In this document: positions 1 to 8,992 of the stretch, piece after piece | Layout of the letters: every line of letters begins with the position of its first letter | How positions within the stretch are numbered: the stretch's first letter is position 1 | Origin: Pseudomonadota bacterium | GTDB lineage: Bacteria; Pseudomonadota; Alphaproteobacteria; Rhizobiales; Methylopilaceae | Direction: 5' to 3' | Assembly: GCA_023388965.1 (NCBI GenBank) | Contig: JAEWFF010000015.1 | Coordinates: 1 to 64,000 of the forward strand | DNA length: 64,000 nt | Notes under the pieces: generated by a model | What the model was told of the DNA's origin: nothing | The model's database searches: none | What the model saw: the letters and a program-made list of their open reading frames with translations, nothing else | Made by a program: the position numbers and the translations under genes

Positions 1-63
1 GCTCTGACGGCCCGCATCGTGGGGAATGTCGTCAAGTCGACGGGCGGTGTCCTGAGAGCCTGA
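1..63 (+). CDS. 3' end of an unidentified gene
   Basis: Frame 1 is open from the first base and ends at TGA (61-63), giving a 20-residue C-terminus that finishes in GGVLRA. A terminator hairpin with a T-rich tail follows about 45 bases later on the same strand, which fits the end of a plus-strand transcription unit. The fragment is too short to assign to a family, and it could be chance. Confidence 0.4.
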   Translation, partial: ALTARIVGNVVKSTGGVLRA

Positions 64-106
64 CCGCATCCGCTGAATGCCGGGAAACGGCCGGCCATGA
101 CAGACG

Positions 107-138
107 AGGGCGCGCGACATTGCGCGCCCTTTCTTGTT
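107..138 (+). terminator. Rho-independent terminator
   Basis: A perfect 9-bp GC-rich stem (AGGGCGCGC / GCGCGCCCT) with a 6-base loop is followed by TTCTTGTTTT. It follows the partial plus-strand gene and faces the end of the minus-strand aldo/keto reductase gene, so it may serve mainly the upstream gene. Confidence 0.7.
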
Positions 139-157
139 TTGGAAGGGCCTCCGGGCC

Positions 158-1108
158 CTATGCTCCGGCCTGATCGAGCATGGCCATCTGTCCGGCGTCG
201 AGCTTCAGCGTGGCCGCTTTCACGAGGCTGTCGAGCTGGGCGAGACTGGTGGCGCTGGCGATCGGCGCGGTCACGGCGGGCTTGGCCATCAGCCAGGCAA
301 GGGCGATTTCCGCGGGCTTTGCGCCCGTCTGCGCGCTGACGGCGTCGAGCGCGGCGAGCACCCGCAGGCCCTTGTCGTCGAGATAGGCGGGGATATCGCC
401 GCCGCGCGCCTTGCCTTCGGCGTCGGCGGCCGCGCGGTATTTCCCGGTCAGAAAACCCTTGGCGAGGCTGAAATAGGTGATGACGCCCAATCCCTCCTCA
501 AGGCATAGTTCGGCCAAGGGGCCTTCGAAAGCGGCGCGGTCGTAGAGGTTGTATTCCGGCTGGAGCGCGCCATAGCGCGGCAATCCCGCCCGGTCGGCGG
601 CCTCGAAGGAGGCGCGAAGCTGGCCGGCGTCGAGATTGGACGCTCCGAAGGCGCGCACCTTGCCGGCCTTCACCAGATCCGCATAGGCCTCCAGCGTTTC
701 CTCGTAAGGGGTCTCGGCATCCGGCCAGTGCGAAAGATAGAGATCGATATGGTCGGTCTGGAGCCGCTTCAGCGAATTCTCGACGGCCTCGACGATCCAC
801 TCCCGGCGCAGGTCGGTGCGGCCCTGTCCCATGTCCGATCCGACCTTGGTGACGATCACCACCTTGTCGCGGGAAATACCGGACCGCTTCAGCCATTTGC
901 CGATGATCGCCTCGGATTCGCCGCCCTCATGGCCGGGCGCCCAGCGGGAATAGACGTCGGCGGTGTCGATGGCGTTGAAGCCCGCGCCAGCAAAGGCGTC
1001 GAGCAGATCGAAAGACGTCTTCTCGTCGGCGGTCCAGCCGAAGACGTTGCCGCCGAAGACGAGGGGGGCGATGGCTAGGCCGGTCTTGCCGAGGGGACGA
1101 AGCTGCAT
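158..1108 (-). CDS. Aldo/keto reductase
   Basis: A 316-residue NAD(P)H-dependent aldo/keto reductase of the YajO/Tas-like type, expected to be a cytosolic (beta/alpha)8 barrel reducing aldehydes or ketones. The N-terminal LRPLGKTGL signature, the catalytic tetrad Asp48, Tyr53, Lys88 and His127 (in YLSHWPD), and the C-terminal ALAWLMAKPAVTAPI cofactor segment are visible. The frame stays open far upstream, but the ATG at 1108 has a GGAGG site just before it and begins the conserved domain. It is divergent from the neighbouring oxidoreductase gene. The substrate cannot be told from sequence. Confidence 0.93.
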   Translation of the reverse strand: MQLRPLGKTGLAIAPLVFGGNVFGWTADEKTSFDLLDAFAGAGFNAIDTADVYSRWAPGHEGGESEAIIGKWLKRSGISRDKVVIVTKVGSDMGQGRTDLRREWIVEAVENSLKRLQTDHIDLYLSHWPDAETPYEETLEAYADLVKAGKVRAFGASNLDAGQLRASFEAADRAGLPRYGALQPEYNLYDRAAFEGPLAELCLEEGLGVITYFSLAKGFLTGKYRAAADAEGKARGGDIPAYLDDKGLRVLAALDAVSAQTGAKPAEIALAWLMAKPAVTAPIASATSLAQLDSLVKAATLKLDAGQMAMLDQAGA

Positions 1109-1273
1109 GGAATACCTCCAGGGTCGGGGATTGAACGGCGATGCGGGGAACATAGGTTGGCGCGGGCGGGATTGCACGCCGGAAGGGGTGATTTTTCGAC
1201 CCCGCAGGGCGCGGGCTTGCGAGGAACGTGCCTCATGGCTAGTCTTCCTGCGCATTCGAATGAGGAGGGCGTC

Positions 1274-2260
1274 ATGCTGCGTTTCGGAATCCTGTCTACC
1301 GCCAGAATCGGCCGCGAACTGGTCGTGCCGGCCATTCAGGATGCGGAGAATTGTATCGTGACCGCCGTCGCGAGCCGGGACGGCGCCAGGGCCCGCGCCA
1401 TGGCGGATCGGTTTTCCGTGCTGCACGCCTTCGGTTCCTATGAGGAAATGCTCGCGTCCGATACGATCGATGCGGTCTATATTCCGCTGCCGACCTCGCA
1501 GCATGTCGAATGGTCGATCCGGGCCGCCGACGCCGGCAAGCATGTGCTCTGCGAAAAACCCATCGCCCTGAAGGCCGACGAGATTTCGCAACTGATCGCC
1601 GCGCGCGAGCGCAACGGCGTGTTGATCTCCGAAGCGTTCATGGTCACCTACAGCCCCGTCTGGCACAAGGTGCGCTCGCTGCTCGCCGAAGGCGCCATCG
1701 GCCGCCTGCGCCATGTGCAGGGAGCCTTCACCTATTTCAACCGCGATCCGTCCAACATGCGCAACGTGCCGGCGCTCGGCGGTGGCGGCCTGCCGGATAT
1801 CGGCGTCTATCCGACGATCACCACGCGTTTCGCCACCGGTCAGGAGCCGCTGCGCGTGCAGGCGAATACCGATCGCGATGCGGATTTCGGCACGGATATC
1901 TATTCTAGCGTCCGCGCCGATTTCGGAAGTTTCGAGCTGTCCTTCTATATTTCCACCCAGCTTGCCCACCGGCAGGTCATGGTGTTCCATGGCGACAAGG
2001 GTTTCATCGAGGTGAAGTCGCCCTTCAACGCCGACCGCTACGGGGCGGAGGAAATCGAACTTTCCAGCCAGAACCGCGGCGAATCCCGGGTTTTCCGTTT
2101 CCCGGACGCCCGCCAGTACCGGCTTCAGGTCGAAGCTTTCACCCGCGCGGCGCGTGGAGAAAACGCGGAAGTGGTGACGCTCGAGAACTCCCTCGGCAAC
2201 CAGAAGCTCATCGATGCGATCTACCGCGCCAGCGAGAAGGACGGCTGGGAGCCGGTCTGA
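1274..2260 (+). CDS. Gfo/Idh/MocA family oxidoreductase
   Basis: A 328-residue NAD(P)-dependent dehydrogenase of the glucose-fructose oxidoreductase / inositol dehydrogenase family. An N-terminal Rossmann fold begins at residue 4 with an unusual GILSTARIG dinucleotide loop. The conserved EKP motif, with its catalytic-type lysine, lies at 94-96. The C-terminal beta-sheet domain contains GGGLPDIGVYP. The ATG at 1274 is preceded by GAGGAGG, while the upstream in-frame ATG at 1157 lies in a stretch that does not look like family sequence. It is divergent from the aldo/keto reductase, and the two may act on related sugars or polyols, although that is only inference. Confidence 0.9.
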   Translation: MLRFGILSTARIGRELVVPAIQDAENCIVTAVASRDGARARAMADRFSVLHAFGSYEEMLASDTIDAVYIPLPTSQHVEWSIRAADAGKHVLCEKPIALKADEISQLIAARERNGVLISEAFMVTYSPVWHKVRSLLAEGAIGRLRHVQGAFTYFNRDPSNMRNVPALGGGGLPDIGVYPTITTRFATGQEPLRVQANTDRDADFGTDIYSSVRADFGSFELSFYISTQLAHRQVMVFHGDKGFIEVKSPFNADRYGAEEIELSSQNRGESRVFRFPDARQYRLQVEAFTRAARGENAEVVTLENSLGNQKLIDAIYRASEKDGWEPV

Positions 2261-2265
2261 CGGGA

Positions 2266-3288
2266 TCAGGCCGCCCGCGTCGTGCCGGTCTGCTGGTCCG
2301 CGATAGCGGCCCTTGCGGCCGGCCGGCGGCCGGAAGCGGGTACGGGCAGGCTCATGTAATGGATGCGCAACTGCTCGATGCGCGCGCGGGCGAGTGAATC
2401 GAGGATTACCCCGGCGGAAAACATCAGGAAGGCGATCATCATCAGCGCCATCGAGAAGATCCAGGTCGGCAGCCGTTCGACGAATCCCGTCTGGAAATAA
2501 ACGGCGACCACCGGCGTCATGAAGAAGAGGCTTGCCAGCATGAAGCCGCTGGCGATCGCCGCAAAGGAGGCGAAGGGCCGCGTTTCCTTCATCAGCATGG
2601 CGAACATCCAGAGGATCCGCGCGCCATCGCGGAAGGTGGAAAGCTTGGAGTGCGATCCCTCGGGCCGGCGGCCGTAGTCGAGCTCCACCTCGGCCACCGG
2701 CAGGCGCAGCCGCAAGGCGTGCACCGACATTTCCGTCTCGATCTCGAAGCCGCCGGAAATGGCCGGGAAACTCTTGGCGAAACGGCGGGAGAAAACGCGG
2801 TATCCGGAAAGGATATCGGTGAATTCGTCCCCGAACAGCTTGCGGAAAATGAGGTTGAACAGGCGGTTGCCGAAGGCGTGGCCGTGACGCCCGGCGTCGG
2901 CGTGCACGCCGCGGCGCGTGCCGACCACCATGTCGGCGCCCTCGGCGATCAGCGTATCGATGAGGCTCGGGGCGTCGCCGGGCGCATAGGTTCCGTCGCC
3001 GTCGGCCATCACGTAGATATCGGCCTCGATGTCGGAGAACATCCGGCGCACGACATGGCCCTTGCCCTGCCGTGGCTCCCTCAGGACCGTCGCGCCGGCA
3101 AGCGTCGCCCGCAGCGCCGTCGAATCGGTGGAATTGTTGTCGTAAACATAGATCCGGGCGGAAGGCAGGGCGGCGCGGAAAGCGCTCACCACGTCGCCGA
3201 TCGTGCCGGCCTCGTTGTAGCAGGGCAGCAGGACGGCGATATCGGGATGTTCCGTCACGGCCTGGTTCTCCATTGCGCGAACCGCCAT
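2266..3288 (-). CDS. GT2 family glycosyltransferase (polyprenyl-phosphate type)
   Basis: A 340-residue family 2 glycosyltransferase of the dolichol-phosphate mannosyltransferase kind, which charges a lipid carrier with a sugar from a nucleotide donor. The N-terminal GT-A domain shows VLLPCYNEAGTIG (about 19-31), the YDNNSTDST loop, and a metal-binding DGDGTY (96-101). Two C-terminal hydrophobic segments, near 240-265 and 275-300, should anchor it in the inner membrane. A second in-frame ATG at 3273 is an alternative start, and neither has a clear ribosome site. It diverges from a GT-C-like membrane protein gene, which suggests that the lipid-linked sugar made here feeds that enzyme. Confidence 0.88.
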   Translation of the reverse strand: MAVRAMENQAVTEHPDIAVLLPCYNEAGTIGDVVSAFRAALPSARIYVYDNNSTDSTALRATLAGATVLREPRQGKGHVVRRMFSDIEADIYVMADGDGTYAPGDAPSLIDTLIAEGADMVVGTRRGVHADAGRHGHAFGNRLFNLIFRKLFGDEFTDILSGYRVFSRRFAKSFPAISGGFEIETEMSVHALRLRLPVAEVELDYGRRPEGSHSKLSTFRDGARILWMFAMLMKETRPFASFAAIASGFMLASLFFMTPVVAVYFQTGFVERLPTWIFSMALMMIAFLMFSAGVILDSLARARIEQLRIHYMSLPVPASGRRPAARAAIADQQTGTTRAA

Positions 3289-3370
3289 GCGCCGTCCGCG
3301 GTTTTACTATTTCTTGAGAAGGTTAAGGCTAGGTTTCGCGCAACTTCCAGGAGTAGAAAAAGGAACGGAT

Positions 3371-5197
3371 GTGCCGAACATCACGCCTGCCGTCCTGTCT
3401 TCGGCTCCCCCCGCTCTAACGGACGACAACGGGGTGGTGCTGCGGGTGACGGCGTTCTATGCGTTGGCCGCCATCGTGCTCGTGCTGGCGCTTTCGCTGC
3501 CCTTCGCCACCGATTATGTCGGGCCGGACAACGACGATGTGATGCGCCTCGTGATGGTGCGCGATCTGCTGGCGGGGCAGGGCTGGTTCGACACGACGCA
3601 ATATCGCCTCGGCCTTGCGGGCGGCACGCTCATGCACTGGTCGCGCCTCATCGACCTGCCGATCGCCAATCTTGTCGGCGTCTTCTCGATCGTTCTCGAT
3701 CAGCCGCGGGCGGAAGCGCTGGCGCTTGCCGTCTGGCCGGCGCTGCTCATCCTGCCGCTGCTTTACGGCATCGGGCTTGCGGCGTTCCGGCTGGGCGGCA
3801 GGGCGTCCGTGCATGCAAGCCTGGTGCTGACGGTTCTGCTGGTTCTGGCGATCGGCCGCTTCGATCCGGGTGCCATCGATCATCATAACGTGCAGCTCGT
3901 GGTGATCGCGCTGCTTGTCGCCATGCTGCTCGATCCCGCCATGCGCGCGCGCGATCACGGGATCGCCGGTGTCCTTGCGGGGCTTGCAATCGCCATCGGC
4001 GCGGAGACGACGCCGCTGGTGGCCGTCGTCTGCCTCGCCCTGGCGCTGCGCTGGCTTGTCCGGGGGGCGGTCTTCCGCGCCGCGGCCGCCGCCTTCGGTC
4101 TCGCGCTGGCTTCAAGCGTCACGCTCGTCTTCTTCGCCACCGTCCCGCCTTCGCGCTATGGCGCGGTCACCTGCGACAGCCTTTCCTACGGGTTCTATGC
4201 GCTTGCGGTCTTCGGCGGCGCCGCCTTGTTCCTTCTGGCGGCGCTGGCAAGCCGCCGGCCGTTTGCCGGCCGGCTTCTGGCGCTTGCCACGGCCGGCGGC
4301 GTCATGGTGGCGGCGGTGCTCGCCATCGCGCCGCAGTGCCTTGCCAACCCGCTCGATACGCTGGATCCGCTGCTGAAGACCTTCTGGCTTTCGGGGGTCG
4401 TGGAGGCGCAATCGGCCCTCGCCCAGTTCCGTATCGATCCGGGTTCCCTCGGCGGCTTCTACGCGCCGGGGCTTCTGGCTCTTGCCGTCTGCCTCTGGCG
4501 TATCCGGCGCAAGGATCGTCGCGAGGCGCATATCCTGCTCTTCGCCCTGATCCTCGTCGCCTTGGCGATCGCGCTGATCCAGATCCGCGGTGCGATCTTC
4601 TCCAATCTCCTGTCGGTGCTGCCGCTCGGCCTGATGATCGCCGACCTGCGCCGCGCCGCCAATGCCGAGCCGGAAAACTCAAGACGGGGCCTTGCCTTCC
4701 TCGGGTTGACGCTCGCCTCCGTGCCGGCCGTCTGGGCGATTGCCGGGATGTTGCTGCCCGGTCCTTCGCGGGTGCGGCTGGAGACGGCCCTTTCCGGATC
4801 GGTCCGCTCGTCCTGCATCGACCCTGCGGCCATCGGGGCGATCGCGGCGGAGCCTGCCGGCGTGGTGGCCGCGGCCTCCAATCTCGGTGCGCCGATCCTG
4901 CGTCACAGCGCCCACCGGGTGCTTTCCGCGCCCTATCACCGCAACCAGGGCGGCATGCTGACGGAACTGCATATCGGCCTGTCGGAGCCCGGCCGGGCCG
5001 AGGCCTTCCTGCGTGGCGCGGGGGTAACGCTCGTCGCCCTCTGCACCGTCGATTCGCAGGTCCGCGATATCGCCGACGCCGAGCCGGACGGCCTTTACGC
5101 CACGCTCCTCAAGGGCGTCGTGCCGGCCTATCTCGACCCCGTCGGGATGGCCGCCGGGTCCGCGCTGCGGCTCTACCGGGTGCGGCCTGACGATTGA
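3371..5197 (+). CDS. Polytopic membrane protein, GT-C/STT3-like
   Basis: About 608 residues with roughly 11-13 hydrophobic helices and a soluble C-terminal part. Near the N-terminus, after the first helix, lies DNDDVMR (about 53-59), then HWSRLIDLP (89-97) and DHHNVQL (from 170). These acidic and His-rich loop motifs recall GT-C glycosyltransferases of the STT3/AglB kind, which use polyprenyl-linked sugars; the assignment is inference. GTG at 3371 after AAGGAA is preferred as start. The ATG at 3287 would overlap the start of the divergent glycosyltransferase gene and would add a positively charged N-terminus. The gene ends 65 bases before xseA. Confidence 0.7.
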   Translation: MPNITPAVLSSAPPALTDDNGVVLRVTAFYALAAIVLVLALSLPFATDYVGPDNDDVMRLVMVRDLLAGQGWFDTTQYRLGLAGGTLMHWSRLIDLPIANLVGVFSIVLDQPRAEALALAVWPALLILPLLYGIGLAAFRLGGRASVHASLVLTVLLVLAIGRFDPGAIDHHNVQLVVIALLVAMLLDPAMRARDHGIAGVLAGLAIAIGAETTPLVAVVCLALALRWLVRGAVFRAAAAAFGLALASSVTLVFFATVPPSRYGAVTCDSLSYGFYALAVFGGAALFLLAALASRRPFAGRLLALATAGGVMVAAVLAIAPQCLANPLDTLDPLLKTFWLSGVVEAQSALAQFRIDPGSLGGFYAPGLLALAVCLWRIRRKDRREAHILLFALILVALAIALIQIRGAIFSNLLSVLPLGLMIADLRRAANAEPENSRRGLAFLGLTLASVPAVWAIAGMLLPGPSRVRLETALSGSVRSSCIDPAAIGAIAAEPAGVVAAASNLGAPILRHSAHRVLSAPYHRNQGGMLTELHIGLSEPGRAEAFLRGAGVTLVALCTVDSQVRDIADAEPDGLYATLLKGVVPAYLDPVGMAAGSALRLYRVRPDD

Positions 5198-5262
5198 CAT
5201 CGTCTGGGGATGCCCGTGCGGCGGCGCTGTCTTCCGGCGGCAAAGCCGGTAAACTTCCCGCC

Positions 5263-6843
5263 ATGAGCTTCTTTGCCGACAATGATTCGTCTTCCAATCT
5301 CACCGAATATTCGGTGTCGGAACTCTCCGGCTCGATCAAGCGCACGGTGGAGCAGGCCTTCGACCAGGTGCGGCTGCGGGGTGAGGTTTCCGGCTATCGC
5401 GGCCCGCATTCCTCCGGACATGCCTATTTCTCGCTGAAGGACGAACGGGCCCGCATCGATGCGGTGATCTGGAAAGGCAATTTCTCGAAACTGCGCTTCA
5501 AGCCGGAAGAGGGCATGGAGGTGATCGCCATCGGCCGCGTCACCACCTTCCCCGGCTCCTCCAAGTATCAGATCGTCATCGATACGCTGGAGCCGGCGGG
5601 CGCCGGCGCGCTGATGGCGCTGCTTGAGGAGCGCCGCCGCAAGCTCGCCGCCGAGGGCCTGTTCGACGCCGCGCGCAAGAAACCGCTTCCCTTCCTGCCG
5701 ATGGTGGTCGGCGTCGTCACATCGCCGACCGGAGCGGTCATCCGCGATATCCTGCACCGTATCGCCGATCGTTTTCCGCTGCATGTGATCGTCTGGCCGG
5801 TCAAGGTGCAGGGCGAGGGCTCGGGCGAGGCGGTAGCGGCGGCCATCGACGGCTTCAACGCCCTTTCGTCGGAGGGCGCGGTGCCGCGACCGGACGTGCT
5901 GATCGTCGCGCGCGGCGGCGGCAGTCTCGAGGACCTCTGGAGCTTCAACGACGAGATCGTCGTGCGGGCGGTCTCGGCCTCGGCGATCCCGCTCATTTCG
6001 GCGGTCGGTCACGAGACGGACTGGACGCTGATCGATCATGCCGCCGACCGCCGCGCGCCGACGCCCACCGGAGCCGCCGAGATGGCGGTGCCGGTCAAGG
6101 CGGAGCTCGAGGCCCGGATCGCTTCTCTCGCCGCGCGGCTTGCGGGCGCGGCCATGCGGCAGATGGACAATCGCCGGCAGGGCCTGCGTGCGCTCGCCCG
6201 TGCGCTTCCCTCGATCGACCAGCTTCTCGCGCTGCCGCGCCGCCGTTTCGATGAGGCCGGCGCCGGCCTCGGGCGCGGCTTGCAGATGAACACGCTGAAC
6301 AAGCGCCGCTCCTTCGAGCGTGTCGGCGCGCATCTGCGCTCCGACATGCTGCTTGCCCGCCTTGCCGAGCGCGGCCGCAGGGTGGCGGAGCACATGCAGC
6401 GGGCCGAACGGCTGCTGGAGCGCCGCCTCGATCAGACGCATGCCCGTCTTTCGGCCCTCGACGTCTCGCTGCGTGCTGCGCCGGCGCGGTTTTCCGGCGC
6501 GGCGGAGCGGCGGCGCGAGCGGCTGGATATGCTTGGCCGGCGGGGTGAGAGCGCGCTTTCCGGCGACTTTGCCCGGCGGCGGGCGCTGGTGCTGGCGCAG
6601 GGCCGGATGCTCGAATCGCTTTCCTGGCGCAATGTCCTGAAGCGCGGCTATGCGGTGGTGCGCGACGAGACCGGCGCGCCGGTGAGCGGGGCGGCGGGCC
6701 TTGGCCCGGGCCGCGCTGTCGCGATCGAATTTTCCGATGGCCTCGTCGAGGCGGTGACCGGCTCGGGCGGCGGAACGCCCCGCCGCAAGGCCGAAAAGCC
6801 GGAGACGGACAAACCCGCGCCGCGGCAGGGTTCGCTGTTTTGA
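5263..6843 (+). CDS. xseA: Exodeoxyribonuclease VII large subunit
   Basis: A 526-residue XseA, the catalytic subunit of exonuclease VII, which degrades single-stranded DNA in both directions with the small subunit XseB. The N-terminal OB fold carries LRGEVSGYRGPHSSGHAYFSLKD (shown here only as key words: RGEVSG, HAYFSLKD). The central nuclease domain has VGVVTSPTGAVIRDI, ARGGGSLEDLW and SAVGHETDWTLIDH, the usual signatures. A long Arg/Ala-rich helical segment follows, then the C-terminal VLKRGYAVV motif. The ATG at 5263 opens the MSFFADN sequence typical of rhizobial homologues. The extra C-terminal tail is Lys/Pro-rich. No xseB is seen in the window. Confidence 0.96.
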   Translation: MSFFADNDSSSNLTEYSVSELSGSIKRTVEQAFDQVRLRGEVSGYRGPHSSGHAYFSLKDERARIDAVIWKGNFSKLRFKPEEGMEVIAIGRVTTFPGSSKYQIVIDTLEPAGAGALMALLEERRRKLAAEGLFDAARKKPLPFLPMVVGVVTSPTGAVIRDILHRIADRFPLHVIVWPVKVQGEGSGEAVAAAIDGFNALSSEGAVPRPDVLIVARGGGSLEDLWSFNDEIVVRAVSASAIPLISAVGHETDWTLIDHAADRRAPTPTGAAEMAVPVKAELEARIASLAARLAGAAMRQMDNRRQGLRALARALPSIDQLLALPRRRFDEAGAGLGRGLQMNTLNKRRSFERVGAHLRSDMLLARLAERGRRVAEHMQRAERLLERRLDQTHARLSALDVSLRAAPARFSGAAERRRERLDMLGRRGESALSGDFARRRALVLAQGRMLESLSWRNVLKRGYAVVRDETGAPVSGAAGLGPGRAVAIEFSDGLVEAVTGSGGGTPRRKAEKPETDKPAPRQGSLF

Positions 6844-6856
6844 ACGCCGGCCGGCG

Positions 6857-7645
6857 CTATTCGCCGCCCTGGGCCGCCCGCTTGTAGGCGGCTTCCAGTC
6901 CGTGGAAGATGGCGCGGCCGATATTCGCCTCCATCATCGCGGAAAGCCCGGCGGCGGTGGTGCCGCGGTATTCCATGAAGAGATCGACGATATCGGCCGG
7001 TGTCTGGCGCAGCTGGGCCATCTGGGTCGCTGCCCCGAGAAAGAGCTGGCGCACGGCGATTTCCGCCGTTTCGGGATCGATACCCTTTTCGACGGCATGA
7101 TGGATCATCGTGTCGGCGAAGAGCGCGGGAAAAGCCGCGCCCGAACCGGTGAGCGCGGTGAAATAATCGAGATGGCTCTCGTCGTACAGATAGTGGACGC
7201 GGCCGGAGGCCGAGAAAAAGGCCTCGATGAACTCCACCTCGTCATCGCGCACATCTTCCGTCGCGCACCAGGGCGTGAAGGACAGGCGCTGTTCGGCGCA
7301 GGCGTTCGGCATAGCGCGCACGATGCGCACCGCGCCGAAACGATGGGCGATCTCGTCGGCGCTGACGCCGGCCATGACGGAAAGGACGAGCCTCCCGCGC
7401 AGGTCGATATCGAGATCCTCGAGATCGGCAGGCCGGATCGACAGCATCACCACGTCCGAGGCATCGACCAGCGCGCGGTTGTCGGTGGTCGTGTGAACGC
7501 CCGGCCAGTCCTCGAATCCGGAGATCGCCCCCGATCGGGAGGAGAGGACGAGGTCCGGCGGCGCGATCAGGCCGTCGGCGAGCACCGGCCGGAGGAGCGC
7601 CCCGGCAAGCCAGCCGCCGCCGCCGATGACGCCGAGATGGGTCAT
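6857..7645 (-). CDS. Pyrroline-5-carboxylate reductase family protein
   Basis: A 262-residue NAD(P)-dependent reductase of the ProC family, whose type members make proline from pyrroline-5-carboxylate. The Rossmann loop GVIGGGGWLAGAL, SIRPADLEDL, VRAMPNACAEQ and the dimer-domain ALTGSGAAFPALFAD block (the TGSGPA region of ProC) are visible. It is divergent enough from standard ProC that the true substrate may differ. The start at 7645 overlaps the end of the upstream aminopeptidase gene by four bases (ATGA), which shows translational coupling. An ATG six bases upstream is an alternative. An amino-acid scavenging unit is a plausible reading of the pair. Confidence 0.88.
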   Translation of the reverse strand: MTHLGVIGGGGWLAGALLRPVLADGLIAPPDLVLSSRSGAISGFEDWPGVHTTTDNRALVDASDVVMLSIRPADLEDLDIDLRGRLVLSVMAGVSADEIAHRFGAVRIVRAMPNACAEQRLSFTPWCATEDVRDDEVEFIEAFFSASGRVHYLYDESHLDYFTALTGSGAAFPALFADTMIHHAVEKGIDPETAEIAVRQLFLGAATQMAQLRQTPADIVDLFMEYRGTTAAGLSAMMEANIGRAIFHGLEAAYKRAAQGGE

Positions 7646-8895
7646 GCCCATTCGCCTCCGCGCATGACCGCAACGCGGCTTCCGTCGGCGTATACGCCAT
7701 CGACGTCCACCGTGCCGGAGCCGATCATCCAGTCGATGTGGATGAGGCTTTCATTGCCGCCCTGCGCGCGGATCTGTTCCGGCGAGAGGTTCGCGCCGTC
7801 GAGGAAGCACTTGGAATAGCATTGGCCGAGCGCGATGTGGCAGGAGGCGTTCTCATCGAACAGCGTATTGTAGAAGAGGATGCCGCTTGCCGAGATCGGC
7901 GAGGAATGCGGCACGAGCGCCACCTCGCCGAGCCGGCGTGCGCCCTCGTCGGTATCGAGAACCTTGGCGAGCACCGCTTCGCCCCGCGAGGCCTTCGCCT
8001 CGACGATGCGGCCGCCCTCGAAGCGCACCTGGATGTCGTCGATCAGCGTCCCCTGATGCGAGAGCGGCTTGGTGGAGGAGACATGGCCCTCGACGCGCAG
8101 GGAATGCGGCGTCGTGAAGACTTCCTCGGTGGGAATATTCGGATTGCAGGTGACGCCGTTCTTCGCCGTGGAGGCGCCGCCGTGCCATTCGTGGCCATCG
8201 GCGAGCCCGACCGTCAGGTCCGTGCCCGGCCCGGTGAAATGCAGAGCGGAGAACCGTCGATCGTTGAGCCATGCCGAGCGCTTCGCCAGGCCGGCGTTAT
8301 GGGCGGCCCATGCCGCGACGGGATCCTCCACATCGACGCGCGAGGCGGCGAAGATCGCGTCGGCGAGCCTGCGGACCGCGACCGCCTCCGGTTCGTTCGG
8401 GAACACCTGTTTTGCCCAGGAGGGATTGGGATAGGAGACGATGTTCCAGTTGATGTCGAAATTGGCGATCTTCTCCAGCGCCGGCTTGTAGGCGGTGGAA
8501 TTGGCCTTGTTGGCGCGCGCGACCTTCCCCGGGTCCTCGCCGGAAAGAAGCATCGGATTGTCGCCGGCGATGGCCAGACGCGCCGCGCCGCCGGCGTAGG
8601 CCCTGGCCATGCCTTCGTAGAGCCAGTCCGCCGCCCGGTCGAAGCTCTCGTCCGGCGCATGAGCGTAGCGCGCCAGCGTCGTCTCCTCGTCGGAATAGAA
8701 GGTGCTGACAAGGCCCGCCCCGGCGATATAGGCGTGTCTGGTGATGAGCCGGGCAAGCGGCAGCGCGGCGACGGGCGCGGTCATCACGAGATCCTGCCCC
8801 TTTTGCAGTTGCAGGCCGACCCGTACGGCGACTTCGGCGAGCTTGTCGAGTTTGACGGGGTCGACGGCGGGAGCGGAGAAAGCGGTTTCGGTCAT
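7642..8895 (-). CDS. M29 family aminopeptidase
   Basis: A 417-residue metallo-aminopeptidase of the AmpS/PepS (M29, thermophilic aminopeptidase) family, removing N-terminal residues from peptides in the cytosol. Family blocks visible include FTGPGTDLTVGL, PTEEVFTTPH with a metal-ligand Glu, GEVALVPHSSPIS, the Asn-Thr-Leu-Phe-Asp-Glu-Asn segment followed by a His ligand, and SLIHIDWMIG with His and Asp ligands. The length matches the family. The ATG at 8895 begins the conserved part, while the frame extends 11 codons upstream without support. It is followed with overlap by the ProC-like gene. Confidence 0.93.
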   Translation of the reverse strand: MTETAFSAPAVDPVKLDKLAEVAVRVGLQLQKGQDLVMTAPVAALPLARLITRHAYIAGAGLVSTFYSDEETTLARYAHAPDESFDRAADWLYEGMARAYAGGAARLAIAGDNPMLLSGEDPGKVARANKANSTAYKPALEKIANFDINWNIVSYPNPSWAKQVFPNEPEAVAVRRLADAIFAASRVDVEDPVAAWAAHNAGLAKRSAWLNDRRFSALHFTGPGTDLTVGLADGHEWHGGASTAKNGVTCNPNIPTEEVFTTPHSLRVEGHVSSTKPLSHQGTLIDDIQVRFEGGRIVEAKASRGEAVLAKVLDTDEGARRLGEVALVPHSSPISASGILFYNTLFDENASCHIALGQCYSKCFLDGANLSPEQIRAQGGNESLIHIDWMIGSGTVDVDGVYADGSRVAVMRGGEWA

Positions 8896-8966
8896 GGCAT
8901 GCCTGTCTGTTCGCAAATGGATGGGCAAGCTTAGTGCGCCGGACGGCGGATGAGAAGACGCAATGC

Positions 8967-8992
8967 GATCAGGCGGATCAGGCGATCAGGCG
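8967..8992. repeat. Short tandem GATCAGGCG repeat
   Basis: Three nearly contiguous copies of the 9-base word GATCAGGCG, the last overlapping by one base, sit across the stop codon of the minus-strand ybaK gene. This is probably replication slippage, with no known function. Confidence 0.6.

Noticed and set aside
1109..1990. Upstream in-frame extension of the aldo/keto reductase frame on the minus strand
   Set aside because: It runs antisense to the Gfo/Idh/MocA gene and has no family similarity. The ATG at 1108 with a GGAGG site explains the gene.
5173..6441. Long minus-strand open frame opposite xseA
   Set aside because: High-GC shadow frame rich in Arg, His and Gly, while xseA on the plus strand is clearly real.
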